Shown here: positions 1-8,651 of the stretch, one piece after another
Layout of the letters: each line of letters opens with the position of its first letter
Position numbering within the stretch: the stretch's first letter is position 1
From: Clostridia bacterium
GTDB lineage: Bacteria > Bacillota > Clostridia > Lachnospirales > Lachnospiraceae
Assembly (NCBI GenBank): GCA_910576325.1
Contig: CAJTIM010000006.1
Location: 157,810 to 221,809 of the forward strand
Length of the DNA: 64,000 bases
Direction of reading: 5' to 3'
Made by a program: the position numbers and the translations under genes
Notes under the pieces: generated by a model
Database searches by the model: none
Seen by the model: only the letters and a program-made list of their open reading frames with translations
What the model was told of the DNA's origin: nothing

Positions 1-1949
1 ACGGAAAATACCATCTTCGGCGATACGTCCATGTAATCAAACATGGAGCGCTCATACTCCTGGGTCTCTTCCCGATAACGTCCGGACACATTCTTACGGA
101 CAAAATGCCCTTCCTCATCCAGGGCCTCATTTGCCTGTGCCACATGGTAATTATCCTCTTCGTCCGCCGTCATATAAACTACCTCGTCGGTAACGCGGGG
201 ATTCTTAGGATCCGATTTATCAATCTTACGGTAGGGCGTCTCCACAAAGCCGTACTCGTTGATTCTCGCATAGGTTGCCAGAGAGTTGATAAGGCCGATG
301 TTCGGTCCTTCAGGCGTCTCAATGGGGCACATTCTTCCATAATGAGAATAGTGCACGTCACGAACCTCGAATCCGGCGCGATCTCTGGACAATCCTCCGG
401 GTCCCAGGGCAGACAAACGGCGTTTATGCGTCAGCTCGCCCAGCGGGTTGTTCTGATCCATAAACTGAGACAGCTGGGAGGAACCGAAGAACTCCTTCAC
501 CGCAGCCGTTACCGGCTTAATATTGATCAGAGACTGAGGTGTAATGTTCTCCTGATCCTGCGTAGTCATACGCTCTCTGACGGTACGCTCCATTCTGGAC
601 AGGCCGATGCGGTACTGGTTCTGCAAAAGCTCGCCTACCGCGCGGATACGGCGGTTGCCCAAATGGTCAATGTCATCATCGTTTCCGATTCCGTACTCCA
701 GATGCAGGTTATAGTTAATGGAAGCAATAATATCTTCCTTTGTTATATGCTTCGGTATCAGTTCGTGAATATCGCGCTTCACGGCCGCCTTGCGCTCCTC
801 CAAATCACCAGATTCATCCAGTATCTTTTTCAGAGCCGGGTAATATACTAATTCCGTAACCCCCAGTTCCTTCGGATCTACATCCATAAAGTGTGTGATG
901 TCAACCATCATGCTGGAGATCACGCGGACATCCCGCTCCTCTCCCTTTACCATCACAAAGGGAACTGCCGCATTCTGAATGTCGTCCGCCAGTTCTCTGC
1001 TCACCTCGGTGCCCGCCTCCGCAATAATCTCTCCGGTCAGAGTATCTACCACATCCTCTGCCAGAACCTGTCCGCGGATCCGATTACGGAGCATCAGCTT
1101 TTTGTTAAATTTGTAACGGCCAACCTTGGCCAGATCATACCGCCTGGGGTCAAAAAACATGCTGGTAATAAGGCTCTCGGCACTTTCCACAGCCAGCGGC
1201 TCGCCTGGACGAATCTTCTTGTACAGTTCCAGAAGACCCTCCTGATAATTCTCCGCCGTATCCTTGCTCAGGGTAGCCATGATCTTGGGCTCCTCACCAA
1301 AAAGCTCCAAAATCTCCGCATTGGTGCCAAAGCCCAGGGCACGGACAAGCACAGTAATGGGTACTTTTCTGGTCCGGTCCACACGGACATAGAAAATGTC
1401 ATTGGAGTCTGTCTCGTACTCCAGCCATGCACCGCGATTGGGAATCACCGTACAGGAATACAGCCCCTTTCCTACCTTATCGTGATCAATTGCATAATAA
1501 ATACCAGGGGAACGAACAAGCTGGCTAACAATAACACGCTCCGCACCGTTGATTACAAACGTACCGGTCTCCGTCATCAGCGGCAAGTCACCCATGAAAA
1601 TCTCATGCTCATTGATTTCATCGGTTTCTTTATTATAAAGACGTACTTTTACTTTCAGAGGAGCCGCATATGTTGCATCTCTTTCCTTGCATTCCTCGAT
1701 CGTATATTTTATATCGCCTTCGCCTGTGCAAAGTGTAAAATCCACAAATTCAAGACTCAAATGGCCGCTGTAGTCAGCAATCGGAGAAATATCGTTAAAA
1801 ACTTCACGGAGCCCTTCATCCAGAAACCATCCGTAGGAATCCTTCTGAACCTCGATCAGATTCGGCATCTCCAAAACTTCTTTTTGCCTTGAATAGCTCA
1901 TTCTACTGCTTTTACCGGTTGTAATAGGACGTATCCTGTTCTTTTCCAT
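1..1949 (-). CDS. rpoB: RNA polymerase beta subunit, N-terminal part (runs off left edge)
   Basis: This is the beta subunit of DNA-dependent RNA polymerase. The first 649 codons are present and the rest lies left of the window. Translation from the ATG at 1949 starts [20 protein letters not shown] and continues without a stop. The rifampicin-binding segment is visible around 390-480 ([15 protein letters not shown], then [13 protein letters not shown]) and has the ordinary susceptible residues at the positions equivalent to E. coli D516, H526 and S531. A GGGGTG ribosome binding site precedes the start. The gene has its own sigma-A-like promoter and is separated from rplL by two small genes, so it need not be co-transcribed with rplJL. 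Identification is certain. Confidence 0.98.
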   Translation of the reverse strand, partial: MEKNRIRPITTGKSSRMSYSRQKEVLEMPNLIEVQKDSYGWFLDEGLREVFNDISPIADYSGHLSLEFVDFTLCTGEGDIKYTIEECKERDATYAAPLKVKVRLYNKETDEINEHEIFMGDLPLMTETGTFVINGAERVIVSQLVRSPGIYYAIDHDKVGKGLYSCTVIPNRGAWLEYETDSNDIFYVRVDRTRKVPITVLVRALGFGTNAEILELFGEEPKIMATLSKDTAENYQEGLLELYKKIRPGEPLAVESAESLITSMFFDPRRYDLAKVGRYKFNKKLMLRNRIRGQVLAEDVVDTLTGEIIAEAGTEVSRELADDIQNAAVPFVMVKGEERDVRVISSMMVDITHFMDVDPKELGVTELVYYPALKKILDESGDLEERKAAVKRDIHELIPKHITKEDIIASINYNLHLEYGIGNDDDIDHLGNRRIRAVGELLQNQYRIGLSRMERTVRERMTTQDQENITPQSLINIKPVTAAVKEFFGSSQLSQFMDQNNPLGELTHKRRLSALGPGGLSRDRAGFEVRDVHYSHYGRMCPIETPEGPNIGLINSLATYARINEYGFVETPYRKIDKSDPKNPRVTDEVVYMTADEEDNYHVAQANEALDEEGHFVRKNVSGRYREETQEYERSMFDYMDVSPKMVFS

Positions 1950-2054
1950 TGACGTTCACCCCTTATTTTAGTTGTGAATTGCAGTGTTTTTCGTCATTTT
2001 TGACAATGACAGTCATAAAAATAGAGTATAACTCACCACAATAGTGCATCCTAC

Positions 2055-2083
2055 ATGATAACATAGGCTTGTTTGCGTGTCAA
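2055..2083 (-). promoter_or_regulatory. Predicted rpoB promoter
   Basis: On the minus strand TTGACA (2083-2078) and TATCAT (2060-2055) are separated by 17 nt. They lie about 105 nt upstream of the rpoB start, giving a long 5' leader. This is a pattern match only. Confidence 0.7.
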
Positions 2084-2132
2084 GCATTGTTTTGGGAAAA
2101 TTTTTCAGAATTATTTTGGATTTTTTTGAAAA

Positions 2133-2172
2133 AAGCCGCTGTCAAACCGGAGAACCGGCCCCACAGCGGCTT
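2133..2172 (-). terminator. Rho-independent terminator after the 113-residue membrane protein gene
   Basis: A 10-bp inverted repeat (AAGCCGCTGT with ACAGCGGCTT) encloses a further CCGG/CCGG pair and is followed on the minus strand by a short T run. It sits just after the stop at 2191 and upstream of the rpoB promoter, insulating rpoB from upstream transcription. Confidence 0.75.
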
Positions 2173-2190
2173 CGCCTAGATTTTTTAAAT

Positions 2191-2532
2191 TTATACTGTC
2201 ATGATTATGGCCAAAATAAAAAGGAGCAGTATAATAAAAGATATCAAAAGGCCGAGAGCTGAGGTAATCACTCCGCCTACCGCCGCTCCATGTCCTGCGC
2301 GGTGCTGTACCAGACTTATAATTCCTGTAATCAGGCCGACCAGTCCTAATATAAACGCGATCCAGGGCACCAGAAAAAGCGCCAGCGACAGAATCCCAAA
2401 TACCAAGGATAAAACTGAAAGACTGTTGTTTTTCCTGTCCGCGTCCGGATCCTGTTCACCCACAATCACCACCGGCTGGTGGGGAGTTCCTCCATTTGCC
2501 CAATAGTTTTCGTTTCTCGGTTCCTGTTCCAT
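2191..2532 (-). CDS. Small membrane protein, DUF4190-like
   Basis: A 113-residue protein. The first 35 residues are polar and the rest forms two or three hydrophobic segments (roughly residues 38-68 and 85-112) with Gly-rich turns (GILSLALFLVPWIAFILG). This layout resembles DUF4190-type small membrane proteins of Firmicutes; their function is not established. It follows the 161-residue membrane protein gene with a 9-nt gap, so the two probably form an operon. It lies between rplL and rpoB, where many bacteria have no gene. Confidence 0.6.
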   Translation of the reverse strand: MEQEPRNENYWANGGTPHQPVVIVGEQDPDADRKNNSLSVLSLVFGILSLALFLVPWIAFILGLVGLITGIISLVQHRAGHGAAVGGVITSALGLLISFIILLLFILAIIMTV

Positions 2533-2541
2533 TTCTCTCTC

Positions 2542-3027
2542 CTAAAAAATTCCATATTCAAGCTGCAATTTTAACAGTATCATAAAAATCACCACCTGAA
2601 CCAACGTACATCCTACAAACGCTCCAATCAAGCCGCCCGTTTTCCCGGACAGACCCAGCTTTGGATAAACCAGTATGCCAAACAGCAGTCCGATCAGAAG
2701 CCCGAAAATACCGGCAAAGAAATATCCGCCGATGGTGCTGATTCCGATAAATACATTGGCTATCACCGGCATGTTACGTAACGGTATATACTCCTCGCCG
2801 CTTCCTAAGTATCTCCCGTTCACCGCCAAATCTACTTTATTCCCGACTGCCACCACACGAATCTCCGCACCGTCAATGGTAATTGGATAATCGACCATAT
2901 TCACAAACCAGTTCTGGCTTTTGGCCCGGTAAACCCTGCCATTCACAATCACCTTCGCCCCGAAGCCCGCGCGGTACTCCACTGTGTGCATCACTCCATT
3001 GACATTAACATCCCATGCTTTCTTCAT
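2542..3027 (-). CDS. Unknown membrane protein with soluble N-terminal domain
   Basis: Predicted 161-residue protein starting at MKKAWDVNVNG. I chose the ATG at 3027 because AGGCGGGG stands 6 nt before it; a longer frame opens at 3102 but has no such site. Residues 1-85 are beta-rich and polar with repeated NGxxY motifs (VNGRVYRA, VNGRYLG). Residues 88-155 contain two hydrophobic segments rich in Gly, Ile and Leu. I do not recognise the family. The gene is upstream of and probably co-transcribed with the 113-residue membrane protein gene. Confidence 0.6.
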   Translation of the reverse strand: MKKAWDVNVNGVMHTVEYRAGFGAKVIVNGRVYRAKSQNWFVNMVDYPITIDGAEIRVVAVGNKVDLAVNGRYLGSGEEYIPLRNMPVIANVFIGISTIGGYFFAGIFGLLIGLLFGILVYPKLGLSGKTGGLIGAFVGCTLVQVVIFMILLKLQLEYGIF

Positions 3028-3255
3028 AAATTCCCCGCCTCTCTTTTCAGAATGTTTCTCATGACCCTCGAATATGCCGCCGCCCACCGGCGGACATTGC
3101 ATCGAGGCTGTCTCGTAACATTAATTATACTATAAATCCGCAGATTTGCATCTGTTTTTTTCAAATTTGTTAGGTTTTTTATAATATTTTTTAATGTCAG
3201 GAGATTTTCATACGGAACAGAGAGGGAAGAAAGCATATCCGTAAATGAAAAATGA

Positions 3256-3276
3256 GCGGAGACATTGCATCTCCGC
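3256..3276 (-). terminator. Terminator of the rplJ-rplL operon
   Basis: GCGGAGA pairs with TCTCCGC around a 7-nt loop, followed on the minus strand by TCATTTTTCATTT. It lies 31 nt after the rplL stop and ends the ribosomal protein transcript. Confidence 0.75.
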
Positions 3277-3306
3277 CCACGCTTATTCTTATTATCCAAT
3301 GGAAGC

Positions 3307-3681
3307 TTATTTCAGAGTAACCGTTGCTCCCTGCTCCTCTAACTTTGCCTTCAGCTCCTCTGCCTCTGCCTTGGAAACGCCTTCCTTGATTACCTTCGGA
3401 GCGCCGTCAACCAGGTCCTTAGCTTCCTTCAGTCCAAGACCGGTGATCTCACGAACAGCCTTGATAACCTTAACCTTGGAATCTCCTGCGCCTGTCAGCT
3501 CTACGTCAAAGGAGTCCTTCTCCTCTGCTGCGGCTGCGCCGTCGCCTGCTGCTGCAACAACTACGCCAGCTGCTGCGGATACGCCGAACTCTTCCTCACA
3601 TGCCTTTACAAGCTCATTTAACTCTAATACGGATAACTCTTTGATTGCCTCGATAAACTCAGCAGTTGTCAATTTTGCCAT
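3307..3681 (-). CDS. rplL: Large ribosomal subunit protein bL12 (L7/L12)
   Basis: 124-residue stalk protein of the 50S subunit; dimers bind L10 and recruit translation GTPases. The N-terminal dimerisation helix ([20 protein letters not shown]), an Ala/Gly-rich hinge near residues 35-50 and the conserved C-terminal globular domain ([20 protein letters not shown]) are all present. The gene follows rplJ by 85 nt and has a GGAGG ribosome binding site. Length is normal for the family. Confidence 0.98.
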   Translation of the reverse strand: MAKLTTAEFIEAIKELSVLELNELVKACEEEFGVSAAAGVVVAAAGDGAAAAEEKDSFDVELTGAGDSKVKVIKAVREITGLGLKEAKDLVDGAPKVIKEGVSKAEAEELKAKLEEQGATVTLK

Positions 3682-3766
3682 TTTATTTTCCTCCTAAATA
3701 ATTTTAATTGCGCTTTACTCATTGAATCCGGCAGATTCAATGGGTATTCATAAAAGTTCTGAATTA

Positions 3767-4255
3767 TTAAGCCTCTTTTGCTTCTGCGATCTGGCTGATC
3801 ACACGGGCAAAGTTGGCAATCGGGGACTGGATACTTCCAAGCAGCTTGCCCAGCAGCTCTTCTCTGGACGGAATCTTGGAAACGGCCTCCATGCCTGTTG
3901 CATCATAGTAGGTTCCCTCTACGATGCCGGCCTTGATCTCCAGCGCCTTTGCTTCCTTTGCAAACTTGGCAAGGATTCTGGCCGGTGCGGTTGCATCTGT
4001 CTTAGAGATGGCAATCGCATTGGGTCCTTCCAAATGCTGGCTCAGGCTCTCGCAGTCTGTGCCCTTGAAAGCAAAGTTCATCATTGTGTTCTTGTAAACC
4101 TTGTAGATTACGTCGTTCTCACGAAGCTCCTTACGAAGCCTGGTGTCCTGCTCTACGGTAAGTCCGCAGTAATCTACGATCACAACAGACTGCGCATCTG
4201 CAATATTGGCAGCGATCTCATCTATCACCGGTTTCTTCAACTCGACTTTTGCCAT
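3767..4255 (-). CDS. rplJ: Large ribosomal subunit protein uL10
   Basis: 162-residue stalk base protein that anchors L7/L12 to 23S rRNA. The start MAKVELKKPVIDEIAANI and the segment KVYKNTMMNFAFKG are typical of L10. It is the first gene of the rplJ-rplL pair, behind a promoter and an L10-leader RNA with a terminator hairpin. In Bacillus the L10-L12 complex represses its own synthesis by attenuation at such a leader, and the layout here suggests the same. Confidence 0.98.
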   Translation of the reverse strand: MAKVELKKPVIDEIAANIADAQSVVIVDYCGLTVEQDTRLRKELRENDVIYKVYKNTMMNFAFKGTDCESLSQHLEGPNAIAISKTDATAPARILAKFAKEAKALEIKAGIVEGTYYDATGMEAVSKIPSREELLGKLLGSIQSPIANFARVISQIAEAKEA

Positions 4256-4338
4256 GAATGGTGTACCTCCTTATATTATTTGTCCACCAACCCGACGGAT
4301 TTATCTATTATCAATCCTGTTTGCAGGGAAATGATAAA

Positions 4339-4470
4339 AACCCTCCCTGTCCAAAGACAGAGAGGGTTCGAAAATCATTCTCATAGAGAAATTACATCGT
4401 CCTCGGCAGGCGGCTTTAACCTTATGCCTTGCGGCACCTGCTGTCTTCGGGTCGTGTTACATGCTATGAA
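4339..4470 (-). promoter_or_regulatory. L10 leader RNA with attenuator hairpin
   Basis: The minus-strand 5' leader of rplJ contains AGGTGCCGCAAGGCATAAGG near 4431-4450, which resembles the L10-binding element. It is followed by a terminator-type hairpin: GACAGAGAGGGTT (4356-4368) pairs with AACCCTCCCTGTC (4339-4351), then a T5 run. Known L10 leaders in Firmicutes work by L10-L12-dependent attenuation; use here is inferred from position and structure. Confidence 0.8.
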
Positions 4471-4499
4471 AGCATAGCATATATGAATCTAAATGTCAA
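4471..4499 (-). promoter_or_regulatory. Predicted rplJ promoter
   Basis: TTGACA (4499-4494) and TATGCT (4476-4471) are spaced by 17 nt on the minus strand, between the rplA stop and the L10 leader. Confidence 0.75.
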
Positions 4500-4520
4500 T
4501 CAATAAATTCTGCGTCAGCC

Positions 4521-5213
4521 TTAAACCAGCTTTGCCGGATTCAGCTTTACGCCGGGTCCCATTGTGGGAGCAATGGTAATGCTCTTTAAGAACTGGCCCT
4601 TTACTGCGGAAGGTCTTGCCTTATTGATTGCATCGATAAGCGTCTGGAAGTTGTCCGCTAACTGCTCCTCTGTGAAAGAAGCCTTTCCAATTGGCACGTG
4701 GATAATGTTTGTCTTGTCCAGTCTGTACTCGATCTTACCGGCCTTGATATCCTGGATAGCCTTTGTCACATCCATAGTTACCGTTCCGGCCTTGGGGTTC
4801 GGCATCAGACCCTTGGGTCCCAGTACGCGGCCGAGACGTCCCACAACGCCCATCATATCCGGGGTTGCTACAACCACATCGAACTCAAACCATCCCTCGT
4901 TCTGAATCTTCGGGATCAGCTCCTCCGCTCCTACGTAATCTGCGCCTGCAGCCTGCGCCTCGTCAGCCTTGGCATTCTTGGCAAATACCAGCACACGCGC
5001 GGTCTTACCTGTTCCGTGGGGAAGTACAACGGCGCCGCGGATCTGCTGATCTGCATGACGGCCGTCACAACCTGTCCGGATGTGAGCCTCTATGGTCTCG
5101 TCAAATTTTGCAACAGCCAGCTTCTTTACGATGCTGATTGCTTCATTTCTATCATACTGGGTCTGTTTGTCGTAGAGCTTTGCAGCCTCAACATATTTCT
5201 TTCCATGTTTCAT
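4521..5213 (-). CDS. rplA: Large ribosomal subunit protein uL1
   Basis: 230-residue L1 protein, which binds the mobile L1 stalk of 23S rRNA. The start [16 protein letters not shown] at 5213 follows AGGAGG by 8 nt; an upstream in-frame ATG at 5303 lies in the intergenic repeat and has no homologous N-terminus. The conserved core ([20 protein letters not shown]) is intact. The gene follows rplK with a 133-nt gap that holds a leader element also found before rplK. Confidence 0.98.
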   Translation of the reverse strand: MKHGKKYVEAAKLYDKQTQYDRNEAISIVKKLAVAKFDETIEAHIRTGCDGRHADQQIRGAVVLPHGTGKTARVLVFAKNAKADEAQAAGADYVGAEELIPKIQNEGWFEFDVVVATPDMMGVVGRLGRVLGPKGLMPNPKAGTVTMDVTKAIQDIKAGKIEYRLDKTNIIHVPIGKASFTEEQLADNFQTLIDAINKARPSAVKGQFLKSITIAPTMGPGVKLNPAKLV

Positions 5214-5220
5214 ATTAAAT

Positions 5221-5264
5221 AACCTCCTGGTGGTAATTGCGGGAATCTGGGTTAATCCCTCCCA
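5221..5264 (-). repeat. Leader element before rplA (copy 1)
   Basis: The 44 nt just upstream of rplA, including its ribosome binding site, are nearly the same as those upstream of rplK. In both copies GUGGGA can pair with UCCCGC (one G-U pair), and a GTGG/CCAC pair lies just before the AGGAGG. Confidence 0.8.
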
Positions 5265-5346
5265 CGTTTCTTTTTCACCCCCTGGACATTTCGCAGCCCG
5301 CACTTCGTCAAAGCGGGCTTTGTCCCTCAGGGCATACAGTTACGTC

Positions 5347-5772
5347 TTAGTCTGTTACAGTGATACCCATGCTTCTTGCTGTACCAGCGATCATGCTGAT
5401 GGCGGCGTCAATGCTTGCCGCATTGAGGTCCGGCATCTTCAGCTCTGCGATCTTCTGAAGCTCTGCTCTTGTGATGCTTGCTACCTTTGTCTTGTTCGGA
5501 ACTCCGGAACCGGACTGGATGTTGCATGCCTTCTTAAGCAGTACGGCTGCAGGCGGAGTCTTGGTAATAAAGCTGAAGGATCTGTCTGCGTAAACTGTAA
5601 TAACAACCGGAATGATCATTCCGTCCTGGTCTGCGGTTCTTGCGTTGAACTGCTTTGTAAACTCTACGATGTTTACACCGTGCTGACCAAGCGCCGGTCC
5701 GACTGGCGGAGCCGGTGTTGCCTTTCCAGCAGGAATCTGTAATTTAATATAACCTGTTACTTTTTTTGCCAT
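5347..5772 (-). CDS. rplK: Large ribosomal subunit protein uL11
   Basis: 141-residue L11, which binds the GTPase-associated region of 23S rRNA. The start [20 protein letters not shown] at 5772 is preceded by AAGGAGGTG; the longer frame opening at 5823 extends into the leader repeat. [14 protein letters not shown] is a family signature. The order secE-nusG-rplK-rplA is the usual bacterial one. Confidence 0.98.
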   Translation of the reverse strand: MAKKVTGYIKLQIPAGKATPAPPVGPALGQHGVNIVEFTKQFNARTADQDGMIIPVVITVYADRSFSFITKTPPAAVLLKKACNIQSGSGVPNKTKVASITRAELQKIAELKMPDLNAASIDAAISMIAGTARSMGITVTD

Positions 5773-5778
5773 ATCAGG

Positions 5779-5823
5779 CACCTCCTTGTGGTAATCGCGG
5801 GAATTAGGGTTAATCCCTCCCAC
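5779..5823 (-). repeat. Leader element before rplK (copy 2)
   Basis: Second copy of the intercistronic element found before rplA. Differences fall in the central loop and single positions, while the outer paired bases and the ribosome binding site are kept. This suggests a selected RNA structure rather than chance duplication. Confidence 0.8.
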
Positions 5824-5868
5824 TTATTTGCTTTGCTGCTGTCCGCTTTGCGGACAATAACGTTTTAA

Positions 5869-6384
5869 CTACATTTTTCTTACTTCTGAGAAGCTAATCT
5901 CTACCGGTGTCTCCCGGCCAAAGAGATCTACATTGATGATAACGCACTGCTTGCCGTGGTTCATGGATTGAATGGTTCCCACCGTATCGGCCCAGACGCC
6001 GCCCGTAACAATCACGGTATCTCCCTCCGCAAAGTCGATTACGACATTCTCGGCCTCGATGCCCAGCGGTCTCATTTCCTCCTCCGTGAGCGGAACCGGC
6101 TTGGAGCCAGGTCCAACAAATCCGGTAACGCCTCTGGTGTTGCGCACCACATACCAGGTGTCGTCATTCATCACCATGTTGATCAGAACATAGCCCGGAA
6201 ACAGTTTCTTCTGAACCTGCTTTCTGGCTCCGTTCTTCATCTCTACAACATCCTGCATCGGAACTCTCACTTCCAGGATCTGTTCCTCCAGATGTCTGTT
6301 CTCAATCGTCTTCTCAATGTTGGCCTTAACCTTGTTCTCATACCCGGAATAGGTATGAACTACATACCAGTTCGCCTCTGCCAT
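5869..6384 (-). CDS. nusG: Transcription elongation/termination factor NusG
   Basis: 171-residue NusG. The N-terminal NGN domain starts MAEANWYVVHTYSGYENKVK and contains FPGYVLINMVM. The C-terminal KOW domain (FAEGDTVIVTGGVWADTVG) is complete. It binds RNA polymerase and couples it to Rho or ribosomes. It lies 10 nt after secE in the same operon. Confidence 0.98.
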   Translation of the reverse strand: MAEANWYVVHTYSGYENKVKANIEKTIENRHLEEQILEVRVPMQDVVEMKNGARKQVQKKLFPGYVLINMVMNDDTWYVVRNTRGVTGFVGPGSKPVPLTEEEMRPLGIEAENVVIDFAEGDTVIVTGGVWADTVGTIQSMNHGKQCVIINVDLFGRETPVEISFSEVRKM

Positions 6385-6394
6385 ATCGTCACCC

Positions 6395-6598
6395 CTATAA
6401 CTTCATGATAACATCAATACCGTAGGTCATAATAACGTCCAGTATCTTAATGATGATGCCCAAAGCCACGGATGATGCCACAACTGCAATGGTCTGCTTT
6501 GTAAGGGATTTTTTATCCGGCCAGATGATCTTCTTGTATTCAGCTTTAAGACCCTTAAACCAGCTCTTCTTGGGAGCTTTTTCTGCTGCGTCGCTCAT
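6395..6598 (-). CDS. secE: Preprotein translocase subunit SecE
   Basis: 67-residue single-span SecE, part of the SecYEG channel. The amphipathic segment KSWFKGLKAEYKKIIWPDKK is followed by a transmembrane helix (about residues 35-58). The short length is normal for Gram-positive SecE. Confidence 0.96.
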   Translation of the reverse strand: MSDAAEKAPKKSWFKGLKAEYKKIIWPDKKSLTKQTIAVVASSVALGIIIKILDVIMTYGIDVIMKL

Positions 6599-6622
6599 CT
6601 TTCCACTTTCCTTTCCGGCATC

Positions 6623-6772
6623 CTACTTGGTCTCTTTGTGCAGTGTGTGTTTCCTGCAGAATCTGCAGTACTTACTGGTCTCCATCCTGTCCGGATGGTT
6701 CTTTTTCTCTTTTGTCATGTTGTAATTACGTTGTTTACACTCCGTACATGCCAATGTGATTTTTACGCGCAC
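6623..6772 (-). CDS. rpmG: Large ribosomal subunit protein bL33, zinc-binding form
   Basis: A 49-residue gene between the operon promoter and secE. It starts with GTG at 6772, preceded by GGAGGTGG. The protein begins [18 protein letters not shown] and carries four cysteines (9, 12, 36, 39) in two CxxC pairs, so it is the zinc-ribbon paralogue rather than the cysteine-free one. It is the first gene of rpmG-secE-nusG-rplK-rplA. Confidence 0.96.
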   Translation of the reverse strand: MRVKITLACTECKQRNYNMTKEKKNHPDRMETSKYCRFCRKHTLHKETK

Positions 6773-6868
6773 GACTTCCACCTCCGCTTAATTTCTGTTT
6801 GTATGCGGCCTTGCGAGGACCGCCGTTTTTCAGGCATAAAAAAAAAGCCTACTTCCATTCGCCATAGT

Positions 6869-6898
6869 ATCATAGCATGATATGTAAGGGAATGTCAA
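6869..6898 (-). promoter_or_regulatory. Predicted promoter of rpmG-secE-nusG-rplK-rplA
   Basis: TTGACA (6898-6893) and TATGAT (6874-6869) are separated by 18 nt on the minus strand, about 97 nt upstream of the rpmG start. Confidence 0.8.
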
Positions 6899-6963
6899 GG
6901 TTTTTTAAAAATTCATATCATTAACTCATTTTGCCTTGCTAACTATAATTTTTATCACCCCAT

Positions 6964-7215
6964 CTAATACCTTTTGTATATATCTCCACGGTTCCCAACA
7001 TCCACAACATAGACAATCAATTTTCCATTGTCCACAGAATAAATGATCCGATAATCGCCAACACGCAATCTTAATAATTCATCGTGCCCTTTTAATTTCT
7101 TTATATCTTCCCCATTTGGAAGCTGCTCTATTGCATGCACAATACGTTTTTGTTCATTCACGGGCAGCTTGTCTATAAATTTCTTTGCTTTCTTTTTAAC
7201 TATAATATGATACAT
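6964..7215 (-). CDS. RelE/ParE-type toxin
   Basis: 83-residue protein with the RelE fold signature: an N-terminal strand MYHIIVKKKAKKFIDKL, helices, then KLKGHDELLRLRVGDYRIIY and a final VVDVGNRGDIYKRY. RelE toxins cut mRNA on the ribosome; the related ParE branch poisons gyrase. RLRVGDYRIIY with a terminal Arg/Tyr pair fits RelE better. The start at 7215 overlaps the antitoxin stop by one base (TGATG), so the pair is translationally coupled. It sits just upstream of the ribosomal operon promoter. Confidence 0.88.
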   Translation of the reverse strand: MYHIIVKKKAKKFIDKLPVNEQKRIVHAIEQLPNGEDIKKLKGHDELLRLRVGDYRIIYSVDNGKLIVYVVDVGNRGDIYKRY

Positions 7216-7427
7216 CAGGCAAGCCCCCACTCTTTCTTGCATTCCTCAAGCGGAATATCTTCTTTATCTTCGTCAGGCGCATTTTCATAATTTTCTACCA
7301 TTCGTTGACAAAAAAGATCGTCGGCTTCCTCATCGGCTGCTATTCCCTGAACATATGCAAGTACATAACCGATTTTATAATCTGGTATAACATCTAAAAG
7401 CTCGACTATCCTTTCTCTGTTACTCAT
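7215..7427 (-). CDS. Putative antitoxin partner of the RelE-type toxin
   Basis: 70-residue acidic protein: MSNRERIVELLDVIPDYKIG at the N-terminus, then an Asp/Glu-rich tail (NAPDEDKEDIPLEE). The order antitoxin-toxin with a one-base overlap is the usual layout of type II modules. I do not recognise a clear DNA-binding fold; the antitoxin role is inferred from position and acidity. Confidence 0.75.
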   Translation of the reverse strand: MSNRERIVELLDVIPDYKIGYVLAYVQGIAADEEADDLFCQRMVENYENAPDEDKEDIPLEECKKEWGLA

Positions 7428-7559
7428 GTACTAGTACCTTCTTTCCTATTGATACATCTATTATATGCATTATTTCTGATTTTTTCAAGTATTGTCAAAA
7501 CCATTTAAAATTTATATATGACTTTGTACAAAAAATTACATCCCGCCGCTAATTGTAAC

Positions 7560-7588
7560 TTGACACGGTTTTTACCGGACTTTAAAAT
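7560..7588 (+). promoter_or_regulatory. Predicted promoter of the IclR gene with a possible operator
   Basis: TTGACA (7560-7565) and TAAAAT (7583-7588) are spaced by 17 nt. The spacer holds CGGTTTTTACCG, a short inverted repeat that could be an operator. The rest of 7428-7664 shows no gene. Confidence 0.6.
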
Positions 7589-7664
7589 GAAATTATATAA
7601 GATATCCACAGCTTTTCAAGGATTTTTCCCTAAGATACGGTTGAAAAAAGGGGGCTGATATATA

Positions 7665-8423
7665 ATGGAAGAAACTGTTCGGGTTGCAGACCGCATTTTT
7701 GATATTCTGGAAGTGTTAGCTGCGTCTAACTCTCCCCTTGGACTTTCAGAGCTTGCCAAAGCCACCCATATGAGCAAAAGCACGGTTCACCGGCTTGCGG
7801 CCTCTATGTGTGCAAGGCAGTATGTGGAGAAAAGCAGCGATGGCCTTTATTCCATCGGCTACAAGCTGATCGAAACGGTGAGCCTGCATATCAATCAGCT
7901 GGAGCTTCTTACGGAGGCCAAGCCCTTTTTAAGCGATATTATGCGGGATCTGGATCTGACCGCCCATCTGGGGATTCTGGACGGCTGCGATGTGGTTTAT
8001 CTGGAAAAAATGGATATCTACCCCAACACCCGCCTCTATACACAGGTAGGCTACCGCTCCCCGGCCTTCTGCTCCTCCATCGGAAAATGCCTTCTGGCCT
8101 GTCTGTCCGGGGATGAACTGGAGGACGCGCTGTATCTGTGCAATTTCAAAAAATATACATCCAATACCATCACGGATATCCGGGAGTTCAAGCGTTATCT
8201 CAGGGTGATCCGGCGGCAGGGCTGGGCGATGGACAATGAGGAATATCAGATCGGCCACCGCTGCGTAGGGGCGCCGGTGTTTGATTACCGCGGTTCTCCC
8301 GTGGCCGCCATCAGCGCCAGCGGTTCCATTGCGCAGCTCTCGGACGATAAGCTTGAGATGGTCATTCGGGAGGTAAAGCAGGCTGCGGAAAAGCTTTCCC
8401 GGAGAATGGGGTATGTAGAATAA
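7665..8423 (+). CDS. IclR-family transcriptional regulator
   Basis: 252-residue regulator. Residues 5-68 form the winged helix (LSELAKATHMSKSTVHRLA is the recognition region). Residues 80-245 are the IclR effector domain (DLTAHLGILDGCDVVYLEKM; SSIGKCLLACLSG; GAPVFDYRGSPVAAISASGS). IclR proteins sense small organic acids and control catabolic operons. The nearby aldehyde dehydrogenase/FIST operon, transcribed towards it, is the likely but unproven target. An AAAAAAGGGGG ribosome binding site precedes the start. Confidence 0.93.
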   Translation: MEETVRVADRIFDILEVLAASNSPLGLSELAKATHMSKSTVHRLAASMCARQYVEKSSDGLYSIGYKLIETVSLHINQLELLTEAKPFLSDIMRDLDLTAHLGILDGCDVVYLEKMDIYPNTRLYTQVGYRSPAFCSSIGKCLLACLSGDELEDALYLCNFKKYTSNTITDIREFKRYLRVIRRQGWAMDNEEYQIGHRCVGAPVFDYRGSPVAAISASGSIAQLSDDKLEMVIREVKQAAEKLSRRMGYVE

Positions 8424-8470
8424 ACAAAGGACGCGAAACCATCGGCTTCATAATAATTGAGAAATATAGA

Positions 8471-8568
8471 AAAAGGCAGTCAGAAGATGTCATATTTTCC
8501 AAATCCGAATCATGAGATTTCGTAAATCACCATTGTATCCGGAAAAAGTCATCTTCTGACTGCCTTTT
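8471..8568. terminator. 19-bp inverted repeat between converging genes, likely bidirectional terminator
   Basis: AAAAGGCAGTCAGAAGATG (8471-8489) is perfectly complementary to 8550-8568, with a 60-nt interior that can fold further (TTTTCC with GGAAAA). It lies between the converging IclR and aldehyde dehydrogenase genes and has A and T runs at its ends. The long interior is unusual for a simple terminator. Confidence 0.6.
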
Positions 8569-8651
8569 AACTGCCTATCCCGCACTGTCTAACAGCAAAG
8601 CTTCTGCTTCTTCTTTGCCCATATCCTGTTAAAGATATGTTCAGGAATATA

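Noticed and set aside
390..480. Possible rifampicin-resistance changes in rpoB
   Set aside because: All classic positions in the visible segment carry the susceptible residues.
105..1892. Long plus-strand reading frames (105-851 and 891-1892)
   Set aside because: They are antisense to rpoB, whose minus-strand frame gives an unmistakable protein. They have no ribosome binding sites or known motifs.
3722..4477. Plus-strand frame over rplJ and its leader
   Set aside because: It is antisense to a clear ribosomal protein gene and a structured leader.
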